The notes under the pieces were generated by a model. The model saw only the letters and a program-made list of their open reading frames with translations. It did no database searches and was not told the origin of the DNA. A stretch of 64,000 nt of DNA from Eumeta japonica (Eukaryota > Arthropoda > Insecta > Lepidoptera > Psychidae), in the NCBI GenBank assembly GCA_005406025.1, contig BGZK01000223.1, forward strand, positions 496,001-560,000, written 5' to 3'. Of this stretch, positions 23,880-35,731 are shown piece by piece. The position numbers were made by a program, and so were the translations under genes. The first letter of the stretch is position 1, and the number at the start of each line of letters is the position of its first letter.

Positions 23880-24666
23880 AGGGTTCCGATCTAAAATGGC
23901 AAAAAAAATCTTATAAGTTCGTCATGTGCGTCCGTCTATCCGTATGTCACAGGCATTTTGTTTAAAAAGTACTAGATGGGTCTACGGCTTATACATGAGA
24001 CTTACACTATAAATTTCATCAGTATTGATGAAATTTATAGTGTAAGTGTCATGTATAAGCCGCTACTTATTTTGGTAGTTAAATACTAAAAATAATTATT
24101 CCTAAAGGGGTCACTCTATACACGTAACAGAAGCTGAAAATATTTTTTTTTTCAGAAAACATCAACGTGTGACACATATTTCGACACTTCTATCAAAAAC
24201 ATTTTAAGGTCTTTAAAGCAATTTTTCTGATTACGTGAATAATTTCGGAAATAATCGCTCTGAAAGTACCAGAAATCGTTTTTCCCTTTTATTGTCTAAA
24301 CCGTAAGTCCAAAAAAAATATGAAAAAGTATAACGAAGGTCATGTTTAGTAAATACTTTCAAAGAAAATTGTTTTGAACATGATTGGATATACTATTTTT
24401 GAGTCATTAGCGAAAAACTGCGCTTCTCAACAAAAGGACGGATGATACGCTCTTTTGCTTTAGTTTACACTAGTTTAATAGCAATAGTCGACATACATAC
24501 TTGGTTATCTAGTTATATGCGACTAAAGTGCTTATAACTTTTCTGTGCGTGTGACATAGGAAAAGTGTAGAAGCGTACTTTTTTCATTTGTAGTGCATTT
24601 CCTTGTAATAATGGCTACGGGACCCTTTAATGAACATGGTCCGACATGCTCTTGGTCAGTTTTTCC
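23880..24666 (+). repeat. 'agggttccg' interspersed repeat, copy A
   Basis: It begins AGGGTTCCGATCTAAAATGG and ends near GGTCCGACATGCTCTTGGTC followed by a T-run. The same order of blocks is found at 47201-47965 (copy B): TTCGTCATGT.CGTCC, a CTTGTATAAGCCGCTACTTA-like block, TTCAGAAATAATCGCTC-like, GAAAAACTGCGCTTCTCAAC, and GGTCCGACAT.GCTCTT. The outline matches a repeat widespread in lepidopteran genomes. There is no coding region. Copy A alone contains the 37-bp inverted duplication listed separately. Copy C (48365-49109) shares the two ends. Confidence 0.7.
23985..24062. repeat. Near-perfect 37-bp inverted repeat with 4-nt loop
   Basis: Bases 23985-24021 and 24026-24062 are reverse complements at 36 of 37 positions (one G/C difference), around a GTAT loop. 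Copy B of the surrounding repeat has only the right-hand arm, so the left arm in copy A looks like a local inverted duplication of the right one. Candidate explanations are replication template switching, or a hairpin later exploited by small-RNA machinery. Confidence 0.85.
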
Positions 24667-25734
24667 AATTTTACTTACGGATCACTACAAAGAAACCTGC
24701 CAAGTGCGAAGACATACCAGTATATTATGGCAGTACATATATTTAGTGTACGGTCAAGCCTAACAAAGGAGAAGATAATGAAGTCCATTTGATTATCTTC
24801 TATCATTTCTACGGGTTGCGACAATTTTTAGGTTTCCAAATAGTTCGCCTCGACACCCTATTAGTCAAACTGATGTTTCCATCTATTAGAGACTTTAAAA
24901 AATATACAAAAAAATATGATTTAATATTATTACAATAACATTTCGACATTAAATAAGTACCGTCTTAGAAGTATTTTATTATGTACAAATTTATACTTAA
25001 ATGAAATTTACAAGCACATCACTTAAGCTATACGACAAGAGATAATTCAGTGAGTAGTTTTCATTTATGCTAAAAACAATATTAATTATGTGTATGCGCT
25101 CATTACACTTTGAGCTGGACATTATATTCAGAAAAGAAGCTGTATATTTAATGTATGTACATTGTACATATACACGGGTTTCGTTGAAATAGAAAAGAAT
25201 CTTCTAATAAAGAACACACTACACATTAAAAGGGTATACAGTCATATAAAAAAAAAACTATAGCCATCTACTCAACGTATTCCTTTACATCATAGATAAC
25301 CCTTAATATTATGTACGTATTCTAATTAAAAATTAATCATCGATAATGGACTTTGTCAGTCAAGCAACTCTGTATAATTAAACGTTACCTTTAATACCTA
25401 AATCTCATTACTTGCAACTAATTGCTTAGTCCAATGTCACATAAATTTCAAAATAATCGTATTATGATACGAAACAACATTAACGTCATTTACAGCCGTC
25501 GAGCGTGACGTTAAACTGATATGGTGATGCCTGTGAATTCCCGTGTTTGAATTAAATTACCGAAGGCCTATAAATCGAAAATTTTTATACCTATATAATT
25601 TATCTGCATAAAAAATAAATATCTGTGTACATGATATCGCTAATTTCATTATAAAATAAACAATTTGATTGATTATCACCAGTCTTCGCATATCTAATTG
25701 CTTTTTTTTAAGTAAGATTTCTTTACTTTATATT
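24667..25734. other. Non-coding stretch
   Basis: No gene or recognisable repeat. AT-rich sequence with no notable open frames. Confidence 0.4.
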
Positions 25735-26190
25735 TTAGCTGTTGTCCCCGGCTTCGCCCGTATATTTGTATTATTATACCGAACTGCTACACCGATCCTA
25801 AAAATTCTTCGACTTATAGAAAACTACACTATTCCCGAGTAATACAGTTATACTTTATTTTAATACTAGTCTTTTCCTCAACTTTGTACAAATCGGAACC
25901 ATGATTGGTAGAAGTATCGAAATTGAAATATGGGACCGGAATCAGAATCAAAAGCATGACTGGGCTCGAAATCAGAAATAGTCCTAGGACCAGAATTGAA
26001 AGCGAGAACGAGTTTGGGACGAACAATGTAAAAGATGAAGGAACACATCCTACATCAACACTGGCTAAGCCGCGGGCGGTAACGGTACTAACATTGAATA
26101 GAGCAGGCCATACTGGCACATTCGTTCGGAAAATTGTTAGCAGTCCAAATTTATTTTATCCTGTCATGGAGGTTCCTCTGATTATAAAAG
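25735..26190 (+). repeat. Interspersed repeat with purine-rich tract (copy 2)
   Basis: A head TTAGCTGTTGTCCCCGGCTT at 25737 resembles the short interspersed repeat heads of Lepidoptera. About 155 bp later comes a purine-rich tract (25891-26024) of GGGACCGGAATC / GAATCAGAATC words. Both strands have a 96-codon open frame here (25829-26119 minus, 25905-26195 plus), which follow from the repeat composition. I do not regard either as a gene. The block ATACTAGTCTTTTCCT before the tract recurs at 33786. Confidence 0.5.
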
Positions 26191-29100
26191 TATAACATAA
26201 TAGTCGATATCTATTGACGTTGTTGTATAAACTATTAAAAAAAGAGCTATAAACGATCTTTTTTTAAAGCAAAATATTTTTTATAATCTTTGAGATGTTT
26301 TAAACAAAGAAGGTCCTTACATTTATTGCAGTATCTCTAGGCCTTAAATTTTTAAACATTTTTAAAATTTAAAAAGTTAAAAAAACATAAAGCGCACATC
26401 TGTTTCTCTCTTACTTGTATGATTCATTGCGATGTGAGTGAGAAAATTATACTTCTGTCTTGGGAGCATATGCGCGCGGGGAGTATATTATTGTAAAGCA
26501 TAAAAGCATAGTAAAAAAAAAGGTATTCCAAATTTTAATAGAATGTATTGTTGACGATTGTTTGAAAATTCAATAAAAAAACGAAAAGTTACAACATAAC
26601 TATTTCTAAAGTATACAATTTATATTGAGAAATACTTAGTTTTTCTTCAATATTTATTTATGAACGTTTAAAAATTATAGGTCTAGAGTCATGGGCCATG
26701 CCTCAAGTCAGGTATGTAAATACTTTTTTTATTCAAAACAGCTGAAATATTATAAAAAAAATATTACTCTGCAAAAAAAAATTGTCTTTTGCAGCTCTAT
26801 TTGTTTCTACTAATTTAAACAATGACGGTCGATAAAAATCGACCGTCATATTACACTTTTGTAATCAGAAGTACCTCCCTGCAGAGCCATCTCATTAAGG
26901 AGCCCTTGGTCACACAAAGTTGGAGCCTTAGGCACACGCAGTTTGGGTCCTTGGACACACAGAACTTTGACCTTTAGGTATTTTACATGCGAGTTGAACG
27001 ACGATGACGGCATTGCGGGGCCCCATCGGCCGGGGCGCCCCGCGCCTGCGCCCCGAGCGCCCTTACGGAGATCACGGATCATTGCCACGGATCACTGCCT
27101 CCCTAACCAATGTCCCTGACATGATAAAAAATAATAACTAGGAATGCGAACAACTTTCCGAACGAAAGCGCCAGTATGCATGTCCTGTTCTATTACGCAA
27201 TAGTTATTGACCTTTAATTGTACGATTATTTAAAATAAATTAAATGGAATTAGCATTGTCTGTACTAACTTAATCAGATCTAAAAAAGTTTGAAAAAAAA
27301 TGTTGAATGGATTCCTATTTACTTAGTAAAATTTTATAATAATGACTTCTTGTACATATGTACAAAATAAATGTGAAATTCAAATATTTTTATTTATTTT
27401 TAGTCCATATCTATTTAAAAGTATATTTTACATCATTCTATAGATAAATAAATAATTTCGCATCAAAATTAGTAAATTCCTTTTTCAAAATTAATTTCCT
27501 AATGCAATATTCTAAATTGTGAAATTGTCGCTTAATTATAGGGAACTAAATAATCATATAGTCTCTAGCTTTATTTTCACTATTTTGTGGCACATGGTTG
27601 TTTTTATCTTTTTGCTACTTTCAGAAAAAAAAATGTTACTCAGAATTTGTTTATAACCAATTGTTAACTTAATAAACAATTAAATTATAGATTAAAAATC
27701 CATTTTCTTTTCTTACTTTATTGAGGAATGCCCATTAAGACTTTTAAGGAATAAAAAATTTCTTAACTAATTATTATACAATAATTAAGTAACGGAAATA
27801 TTAAAAAATGACATTTTACCATGACAACAGAATAGTATTAAAAAAAATCAAAAATACAAAACTAGTTCATATGTTTATAAAAAAGATTAACAAGAAACGA
27901 CATAAAAAAAATTTCCCAATATTAGTTAATACCATTGTTAAATATAAAAACAGGCATAACAAAACATTTTATAAAAAAATATTGACAACATTAATTAGAT
28001 TTTTCATTTTCTATTAATTTAGAAAAATTATAATAAACAAAAGATACAACTTTAATTTTTTTTTCTCTTCATCTTATTAAGTATGTATGTATATAAGAAG
28101 AGCTACAAGAATCAAAAAAATTGTAGATGAAAATATCGTGAAAAATTTATTAGTTACAATTATATAACTTTTTGAAAAATAAACAAAATTTTTTTTCCAA
28201 TAAGGCTGTGTATTCTTTGAAGTTTTCTGATGACACCACCATAATTTGCCTCAATTTAAATATTAATATTATTCAAAAAAACTTTTATGTGGTAAACTCT
28301 CATCAGCGGCAACGCGCCCCCGCCGTACTGGCCGAGCGGAGCCCCATTTTCAGCGTTAAATTAAAATTATAAATAATGGAGGTAGAGATCCGGGGGTGGG
28401 AACTTCTTTTTAGAAAATTTCTCCCACTTGGAGACATTTTTTTTAATATCTTCAATATTAATAGTTTTTCAGGTATAGCCGAATAATCTAAAAATCTTTT
28501 TTTTTTTTCATCTTAATCTGTTAATCATTTTGCAATTTTTTATGTACAGTAAAATCTTTAAATATACATTTTTCTAGGCGTCATACCGAATCCAATTAGC
28601 TAACGCTCATATTTTTAAAAACTTTATCTCTATTTTTCAAGGTTTTGAATTTGTCGAACAGACAAATAGTTACATGTTTTACACAATTACTTATTTACTC
28701 TACAGTTTCGAATTCAAGATTGTTCTAAACGTTGGTGATTTTAAAAGATTATAATAACTCAAAGGATTGATTCTAAATTCTAGTATCTACTAGAACCATC
28801 AATGACTAAAAATAGATATTTAAAATTAATTCCACAAGGTTTAAACTGACTTTTTTTTCTGATGAAAAATTTTGTTTTATGATATTAGATATTAGACTAA
28901 GTATAATTATGATATTAAAAAAATAAATTTGTAAAACACCTCATAATAGGTATATATTAGACGATGAATCGATGAATTATGTTTGTTTTTTTTTTTTTTT
29001 GGACGAGCGGCAAGCTCCTTAAAACCAAACTATTCGGCATTTACATATTCTTCTGTGATTGACATTACACTGTAAAACAAATGACATTCAATTCACCTAA

Positions 29101-29310
29101 ACGTATAAATTAAATTAATAGTCTATCCGTTTATCTAGTCGGATCTTCTAAACGGTTGAACGGATTTTAATAAAATTTCGTAATAAGGTAGATTATCTTC
29201 TAGAAAAAGAGGTAACATAAAAAAGTATCTTATCACGTTTATATATAAAAAGTATTTTTTAAAAATACGAGAAAAATAACAGCAATGTGTGAGGGACAAT
29301 AGAGATCTGC
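26191..29310. other. Non-coding stretch
   Basis: A perfect 12-bp palindromic stem (ATGACGGTCGAT, 26822-26833, with its complement 26838-26849) surrounds AAAA. It is followed by a GC-rich patch (26990-27080) with an 80-codon minus-strand frame that shows no domain and may be a retroelement scrap. A short CpG-rich scrap lies at 28305-28355. The remainder is AT-rich, with long A and T runs and no supported gene. Confidence 0.4.
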
Positions 29311-30315
29311 ATCGGGACTGCTATTCATTGGAATAAGCACAGAACCGAGTTGGGAATTGAGAGCGCTACTGAGGTCGAAAACAATTTTACTGATCTTTAA
29401 TTTGAAGCAGACGGTACAGTTATTGAAAAAACGGCTATTTAAAAAAAAAGAAAATGTTAACATTTCAAAAACTTAATAAAGGTTATGTTTATTATATGCG
29501 AAAAATCATTGTTTTCTATATATTTCGTTAACATGTTACAGAACCTAGACCGATATAGTATCGAAAGGATTATTCACGCAACGAATATATCAAGGGTACC
29601 TACTTCGTTAAAAAAGCAATTCGGTTACACCCCACGAGGTTTCGGTGTATTGGAACGGAAAAATCGACTAAATAGCCATACATAAAGAAGGGTAACTCGT
29701 GACTTTCTTGCAATAAAATGTTAATGCCTGCACGTTTTTAAGCTTTTTGACCGTCAAGAGGGAAGCGGACCCTGATCATGTGATCATCGACCCTTCGCCG
29801 ATCGGGAATCGATTGTAGTAAAGATACCACAAAACATAAATTGTGTTTTGTGAAAGAAACGATTGTTCTTTATCTATCGGGCTAAGGCACGGAGACGGTT
29901 AAAAAAACAAATAGTAAATACTTTATAATTAAAAGTCATCAAATAGATTTAGGAAAACTTTCCAATTAATTATATTGTCATCTATACATATAATAAAACT
30001 ATATACACTGTATAGACAACAATATATTCAATTCGAACCGTCGTATCTGAAACTTGAGCGTATTTTCCAACAACTGATTCCGGGTGATGTCGAAAGCGTA
30101 ATAAAATACAATAAGACTATCTTAAAAAAATTTTGTTCGTCTATTTGAAACCTTAAAAAGTACTAGACGATTTTTCGTGTTGTTTTAATAGGTAACTTGA
30201 GCTTAGCATGAGATGATATTTGCCTTTTATTGCAATAAAATCTTCTGACGTCAAAATTTAGTTCATTTTTAAAAATAAAGATCTTACTGACGTACGAAGT
30301 CGCGGTCACAGCTAA
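29311..30315 (+). repeat. Purine-rich repeat tract (copy 3) and inverted repeat head
   Basis: The purine-rich tract is at 29311-29381 (words ATCGGGACTG, GAACCGAGTTGGGAATTGAG). An inverted head-like string GAAGTCGCGGTCACAGCTAA is at about 30295, matching the complement of the heads at 15727 and 25738. Between them, open frames of 66-74 codons (29239-29463 minus, 29485-29685 plus) show no recognisable domain. Whether the tract and the inverted head belong to one insertion is uncertain. Confidence 0.35.
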
Positions 30316-30407
30316 TAAAAAATTAAAACTGAGTTCATATGAAACCCGCTACACTCGACTCCATCATGATTTTTATAGAATAATATTAGTTTTTTTTTTT
30401 TTTACAG

Positions 30408-30481
30408 CACTGCGTGCAAACGGAAACGTAACTCACAATAACAACAAGGGTTCACCGTCGCCCATGACGGTCTATCAATAA
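30408..30481 (+). CDS. Candidate terminal coding exon (speculative)
   Basis: A strong acceptor (a run of about 16 T, then ACAG, cut after 30407) opens a short frame. If two bases complete a codon from an upstream exon, it reads LRANGNVTHNNNKGSP and SPMTVYQ before TAA at 30479-30481. The stop lies inside an AATAAA string (30477-30482). The hydrophilic sequence and strong acceptor suggest a last exon. However, it is only 24 codons, and no upstream exon or homologue was recognised, so chance is quite possible. Confidence 0.2.
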
Positions 30482-30728
30482 AACCACGGGAAAATTTCCG
30501 ATGAATCTCTAGAAGAAATCTCAAAATCACAGACTAGTATTCTCTTCGATTCCAAGACGAAAGATTCATCGCATATTACCCAAGACTTACAGATCGCACA
30601 AGATGTACCTCTTTAAGTTTTTATCTCTTGTATTAAAGAATTAATCTCAGAGACATAATTCACGCAATCACAATTATTATACTTTAAAATGAGCGGTGTT
30701 TATGTTGATATATAGTAAATAGACGTAC

Positions 30729-30957
30729 CTATCACACTCCATGTTGATAGTGTTTGGATGGTTTTAGGCGTGAAACGTACCGCGCAATAGCTTACGTCGC
30801 TTCCTTCTACCGCTATCTCGGTATCAGACAAAGACTTCAACCAATCTATGATAAGATATGGCAGCTCTTTTTCTTCAAACGTATTTTTATATGAATTGGG
30901 AAAAATCGTAGACGATTGTTTCAGAACGCCTTCAATATTAAATTTTGATACACGTTA
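30729..30957 (-). CDS. Candidate internal coding exon (unrecognised product)
   Basis: On the minus strand an open frame free of stops runs from about 30957 down to a very good donor (ATAG|GTACGT, exon end 30729). It reads in part STIFPNSYKNTFEEKELPYL, then IIDWLKSLSDTEIAVEGSDV, then SYCAVRFTPKTIQTLSTWSV. The amino-acid composition is protein-like, and the patch is more GC-rich than its flanks. The acceptor is not clear: a GAAG|GCG site at 30930 lacks a pyrimidine tract. I do not recognise the family. It is either a real exon of a gene whose other exons I could not find, or a gene or transposon fragment. Confidence 0.35.
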
Positions 30958-32209
30958 ATAACACAAAAACTGTTGACATTAAGTTTGAGGACTCGTTTGA
31001 TGTACATATTAAAGTAGGTTGTATATATAAAATTATAGTTAGTAAATTAAGTTTGGGTAAAATTTTACTGAATAGTGCCAAAACACACAATATAAATACA
31101 CATTTTGTGTCCGCTCAGAAGTATGGTTAAATAACAATGTATATAGAGTACAATATAATATTCCAGCAAATTTACTTTAAACAGAATTTAATAATTTTTA
31201 ATTTAGTGTTCTTGGAAAATTAATACTTGTATATGATTAAAAAAGGTTGTAGTTTTCTATGAAAATTGTGAAATATTAGAAGTCGGATTTTGCATGAAGA
31301 GCTTCTCAGTTCGGTATATACATATCGGGATTGCTTACCGAATAAAACTGAAATTGTTTCGATGAAGTCACTAGTACCTAGTTTTTTATTTTCATTAATT
31401 TGAATTTTTAATTTTTACTCTGTGACATAGCCAATAAGTTTCTATGACAACATTTCAAATTTATGAAAATTTTTCATGAGAATACATGGATACATATTTG
31501 TATTCTGTAGATAGGACAAAATATATATAAATATATTCTATTGATCACTGACGCCTAATGAAAGATGCCGTCTTTTAAAATTAGGTAAATCTTTATTTCT
31601 TTATAGAAAATATTTACGCGAATAATACTTGAAGCGGGCGCCCGATACATCTATCGATATGTGAAGAAAAACAATTTTCAACTTTATATCTCTAACTATA
31701 ATACAATAAATCTCGGCTAGAAAAAGATAGGTACGTATGTTCTCTTATGAATGCCTGGTTTCAATTTAATATTTCGGAGTACATTAAAAAGTTGCAATTT
31801 TTGAGAAAAAATTATTACCAGATCTACCGTAAAAGTGGCTTTATGTTCGAACTGTAATATATTTATATTTAAATTGTAATTAGCCACACCCTGTTAATTA
31901 CTCGTATACCAAATACAATAATCCACAATTGAGTCGCACAAGCAAAAGCTTAAAATTAACCGTAAAAAAAATTCGAGTTCAAATTAATTACTTTAGCTGT
32001 ATGCAAAATGAAGTTTCTTTTTTTCATTTTACGGCTGCTTCTGAATATTAAATATTGCTTAACAAATATTTTAACATAATTTTTCATAAGTTGTAACGTG
32101 GCATCCGTTTGATTGAAACTACAATGCACATTCAAATTTCGTTTATTTACTGATACATGATAACAATAAAATATTTTCATTTTTCAAATTCTATGCGTAT
32201 TTTCATTAT
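30958..32209. other. Non-coding stretch
   Basis: No gene was recognised. Short open frames at 30945-31130 and 31956-32180 are AT-rich and without domains. Confidence 0.4.
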
Positions 32210-33096
32210 GTCATAATTAGGGATGTAACGATACATGAATTTGCCGATACGATACCGATACCGATTATCGGGAAAATAATCATGATACCGATACCGATAC
32301 CGATATCGATTTTTAGTAGTAAATACACCTGTAAATAAAGAATGATGTACTTTATATCATAATTACCTACTTATGTTACATAGAATAAATAGACACTCCA
32401 TTCTGTAAAGTGTGGCAAAATGGAAATTAAAAATAATGAAAAAAATTTGGTTGCCTGTAAAGTCGGTATACGGGCGAAAGTTTACGTGACAACGATTTGA
32501 ATGGTAAAATCATTTTAATGTGAATATTCATTCGTATAGTAGGAAGAAGGATGAAATAATAGTAACAATTTAAAACATTTATTTATACAAAGAATATTTA
32601 AAACATTAATATACAAAGAATCTCGCACTGAATTTCATATTAACAAAATTTTATTTTACCTTTACATACATACGTATTTATATACAAATATACATAGCAA
32701 TACATTTGTACATAATTCACGCGCGGCAGACCGATCATAGTTGAGTGGGAGAGAGACGCCATCTCTCGTTCGGTGACTCATCGTTACGTTACCGAGCGTT
32801 ACATTTCAAAGTGACTCCCAGCCGCAACCTAATTTAAGAACGTCAAAGGTAAAATATCATATCAACATTTATTTGGGTAACATTTATCAAGGAATCAAAT
32901 CAAAAGTAAATCCATATTAATAATCAAAGTTCACTTTAGGAAGATTTTTGTTAAGGAAACAAAGTTTATTCAAATTACTAGGAGATAATCTGTTGCGCAA
33001 ATCATTTAAATCGGCGATGCCGATATATCGGCCTGCCGATTATATCGGCCGATATATCGGTATCGGTATCGGTATCGTTACATCGCTAGTCATAAT
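32210..33096. mobile_element. Non-autonomous hAT element with GATACC iterons
   Basis: The element spans 32218-33088 (871 bp). It is flanked by identical 8-mers GTCATAAT at 32210-32217 and 33089-33096, the hAT duplication length. Its ends are TAGGGATGTAACGATAC and the complement of TAGCGATGTAACGATAC, 16 of 17 matching. Inside each end is a cluster of CCGATA/GATACC iterons: 32245-32315 at the left, and 33013-33075 at the right, where runs of CGGTAT predominate. No transposase frame is present. Iterons near both ends are plausible transposase-binding sites, by analogy with other hATs. The interior contains a CpG-richer patch at 32720-32830. Confidence 0.85.
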
Positions 33097-33818
33097 TATA
33101 CTTTATTTTTGAGCTGTATTATATAATAATTTCTATCGCTGATTACATTATTATGTGGCAATTTATGTCATATATTAATATGTTTTTTTTAGGTATCCAT
33201 AGACATTTTATTTATTCAAATCGCGAAACGAGTTTAGATCGGAAGCGGCAGCAAATACTATTTCTATATATTTATGTCCAGTACGAAAGTGATGTATATC
33301 GAAGGCTCCGAAAATTTCAGCCTCATTGAAATGAAATTTAGTCAGATGTTAGTGTACAGTAAAGGGAGATTATTGGAAATTTATTTTATAAGGGCTATTG
33401 AAGGCGGTTAAACTTTACGTATAACTTTTTATGAGGCGAGGTGTATAAAAAAGGCATAAATTAAGTATGTATTTTATTTGTCTTCTTTGTGTGCCTAAAT
33501 CATTCATTTGATTACTAAGTTACCTACACGCGCAAATGTACTGAAAAATTCGCTTTCGCCGCCAACTTTGTCATCTTTAAACTGTTTGATCCATTGTACC
33601 CAACTATTGAACCGCTTTTAGAATTGTTTCATGAAGAAAGAGATACATTATCCATCCATCAGTAAAACAGACTACTAAAATTTGCCTATCTGCACGTGTA
33701 TTATTACAGCAATTCCAAAAAATTATTTTAGCCATAGAAAGGTACAACATCCCTCAAGCAATATCGTCTATATTCCATTCTGATACTAGTATTTTCCTTG
33801 CTTCCGTCCAAGCCAAGC
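33097..33818. other. Non-coding stretch
   Basis: No gene or recognisable repeat; AT-rich. Confidence 0.4.
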
Positions 33819-34012
33819 GGTATCAAAATTGAAATGGGTAAATCAGAGCCGGGATTCACTGATTCGAGATCCAAATCGAATGTAAGAATGAAATTAAAAT
33901 TTAAGAGCGTGAGTAATTAAAAGCGGGGCCGAGATCGGAATGTACGGCGACATCGAGCGGTTATAAAAGGTGAGAGCAGAGCCCACGTGGGCGAAGTCGC
34001 GAGCAGAAAGCC
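33786..34012 (+). repeat. Purine-rich interspersed repeat, copy 4
   Basis: An upstream block ATACTAGTATTTTCCTTGC corresponds to the same block in copy 2. Then comes a tract of GAAATGGGTAAATCAGAGCC and GGGGCCGAGATCGGAATG-like words (33819-33950), and an inverted head GGGCGAAGTCGCGAGCAG at about 33990. The combination suggests that the family has heads in opposite orientation at its two ends, as MITEs do. This is inferred from partial copies. Confidence 0.5.
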
Positions 34013-35731
34013 ATTATTTGTATACGCGTATTATGTATATTTAAGCAAAAATAATTAAAAAAAAAGAATAATTTGCCATGCGCCGCAGTAACAATAACGA
34101 GACGCAATTATGAAACAAATTTCAAATTAAAAAAAAACCAATATGGAACCACGAGTGCGTTCCGAAACGCGCACATTTGAAATTAGTATAAAAAAGAGCT
34201 TTACTAGGAACCCTCGCCGTTCGGGGCGCTCGTGATCGTGTCTGGCCGTCCCTATTTTTTTTTTTTTTTCGACGAAACCGGCTTTTGCCTGCGCGTTGAA
34301 TGGTTTTATGGCAGGGGGTCGTGATTATAGTATATGCCTTCGGGCTTAACTTCGCCGTCGTAATGTTCTCAAAGTATACTTAGTTTGTCCGCAGTTAATT
34401 CTTGTCTAATTTAAAGATAAAATTTAAATAGATTTTCGAAAGTGTTCTGAACGAATAAATATCCAAACATATGTTGTATTGAGTTACACTACGTCTTCGA
34501 AATTCTTAAACATAAATTATTTCAACGTCTATGGGAATGCGCCCCGCAGCGCAGCTTTTTAAATTTTGCCGTTTATAATAGGCCCTTCATGCGGGGTGTT
34601 GCGAATAACATCGTGGGATATAAATCTTTGATGGGGGGGTATAACGGAAGTTAGCACGAAGAACATAACGATTTAAAAACATTAAAAAAAAAAGTTAACA
34701 AATAATTGAACCGAATTTCAATTAATTACTTCAATGTTTTTATTTTAAATGTATACCCTGGTAGGAACTCATTATACATTTTTATTATAGACATGTAATA
34801 ATATATTAGCTTTTTACACAATAAAATAATCGTAGTCTTTTTAAATTATATTTAAGTATTTATGAAGTTGTATCACTTACAAACAAGTTAAAAAAGATAT
34901 CAGATAATACAATACAAGTATATGTAAATAGTCTATGATACTTCGGATGCCACGTCTTATGGAAATATTCAATAGTTTATTTTGAGAATACTAAAAAAGT
35001 AAATATTTGTCATTGATAATATTCATTTAATAGATAAACAATGCTTACACAACCATTTGTAAGTAATACCTATAAAATTACAGAACGCACTTTTTATCAG
35101 TCACCTGACACACACATGGCATAGGTCTATTTTTTTGTCTATTTTGTCTGTCAATTTGTTCGGATTACATGCGTGGTCTTATGTATGCGGGTGAACGCTA
35201 CGTTATTATCAGGGCAGTGAATAACAAAAACATGTAACACTAACTTTTTAAAATAAAAATGAAATATCTAGTTGCTTTGCTTAATACGAGACATAAACGT
35301 ACCCGTATTTATACAGAGTAAAGTATAGTAAGTAGTATACATACCTCTTTATTGCGTGTACATTAATACCTAATCTAGTAGTAAAGAACTGAGAATAAAT
35401 TTCTTTCCAATTTTGTACGTATTAAGTTGTGATAAAATCTATCCGGTCGTATCTGCTGATCGTAACTGCTGGCTGGTACTACGCATTTAAAAGGTGACGT
35501 TTTAAAGTAAAATATGTAAAAAAGTCCGGTCTGTCATTTTTCAATTGTTTTTCTGTTTATAAAAAATATATGTTTTATATAGGGATGAAATTCGATGAAT
35601 TTTCAATTTATAGCACACGAATATTACTATTATTACCTGCACTAATCATGATTGAAAAAAAAATTGTGGTTTATTGATCTAATCTAAAGCGTTGTCTGCA
35701 AGCTCAAGAACCTATTTCTTTTTAGTACTCT
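34013..35731. other. Non-coding stretch
   Basis: No gene was recognised. A GC-richer patch at 34205-34370 (CCCTCGCCGTTCGGGGCGCT) lies next to GTATAAAAAAGAGC (34190), which looks like a TATA box, but no exon could be attached. The rest is AT-rich. Confidence 0.35.

Noticed and set aside
25829..26195. 96-codon frames on both strands over the same segment
   Set aside because: Both arise from a purine-rich interspersed repeat. A gene on either strand is not supported.
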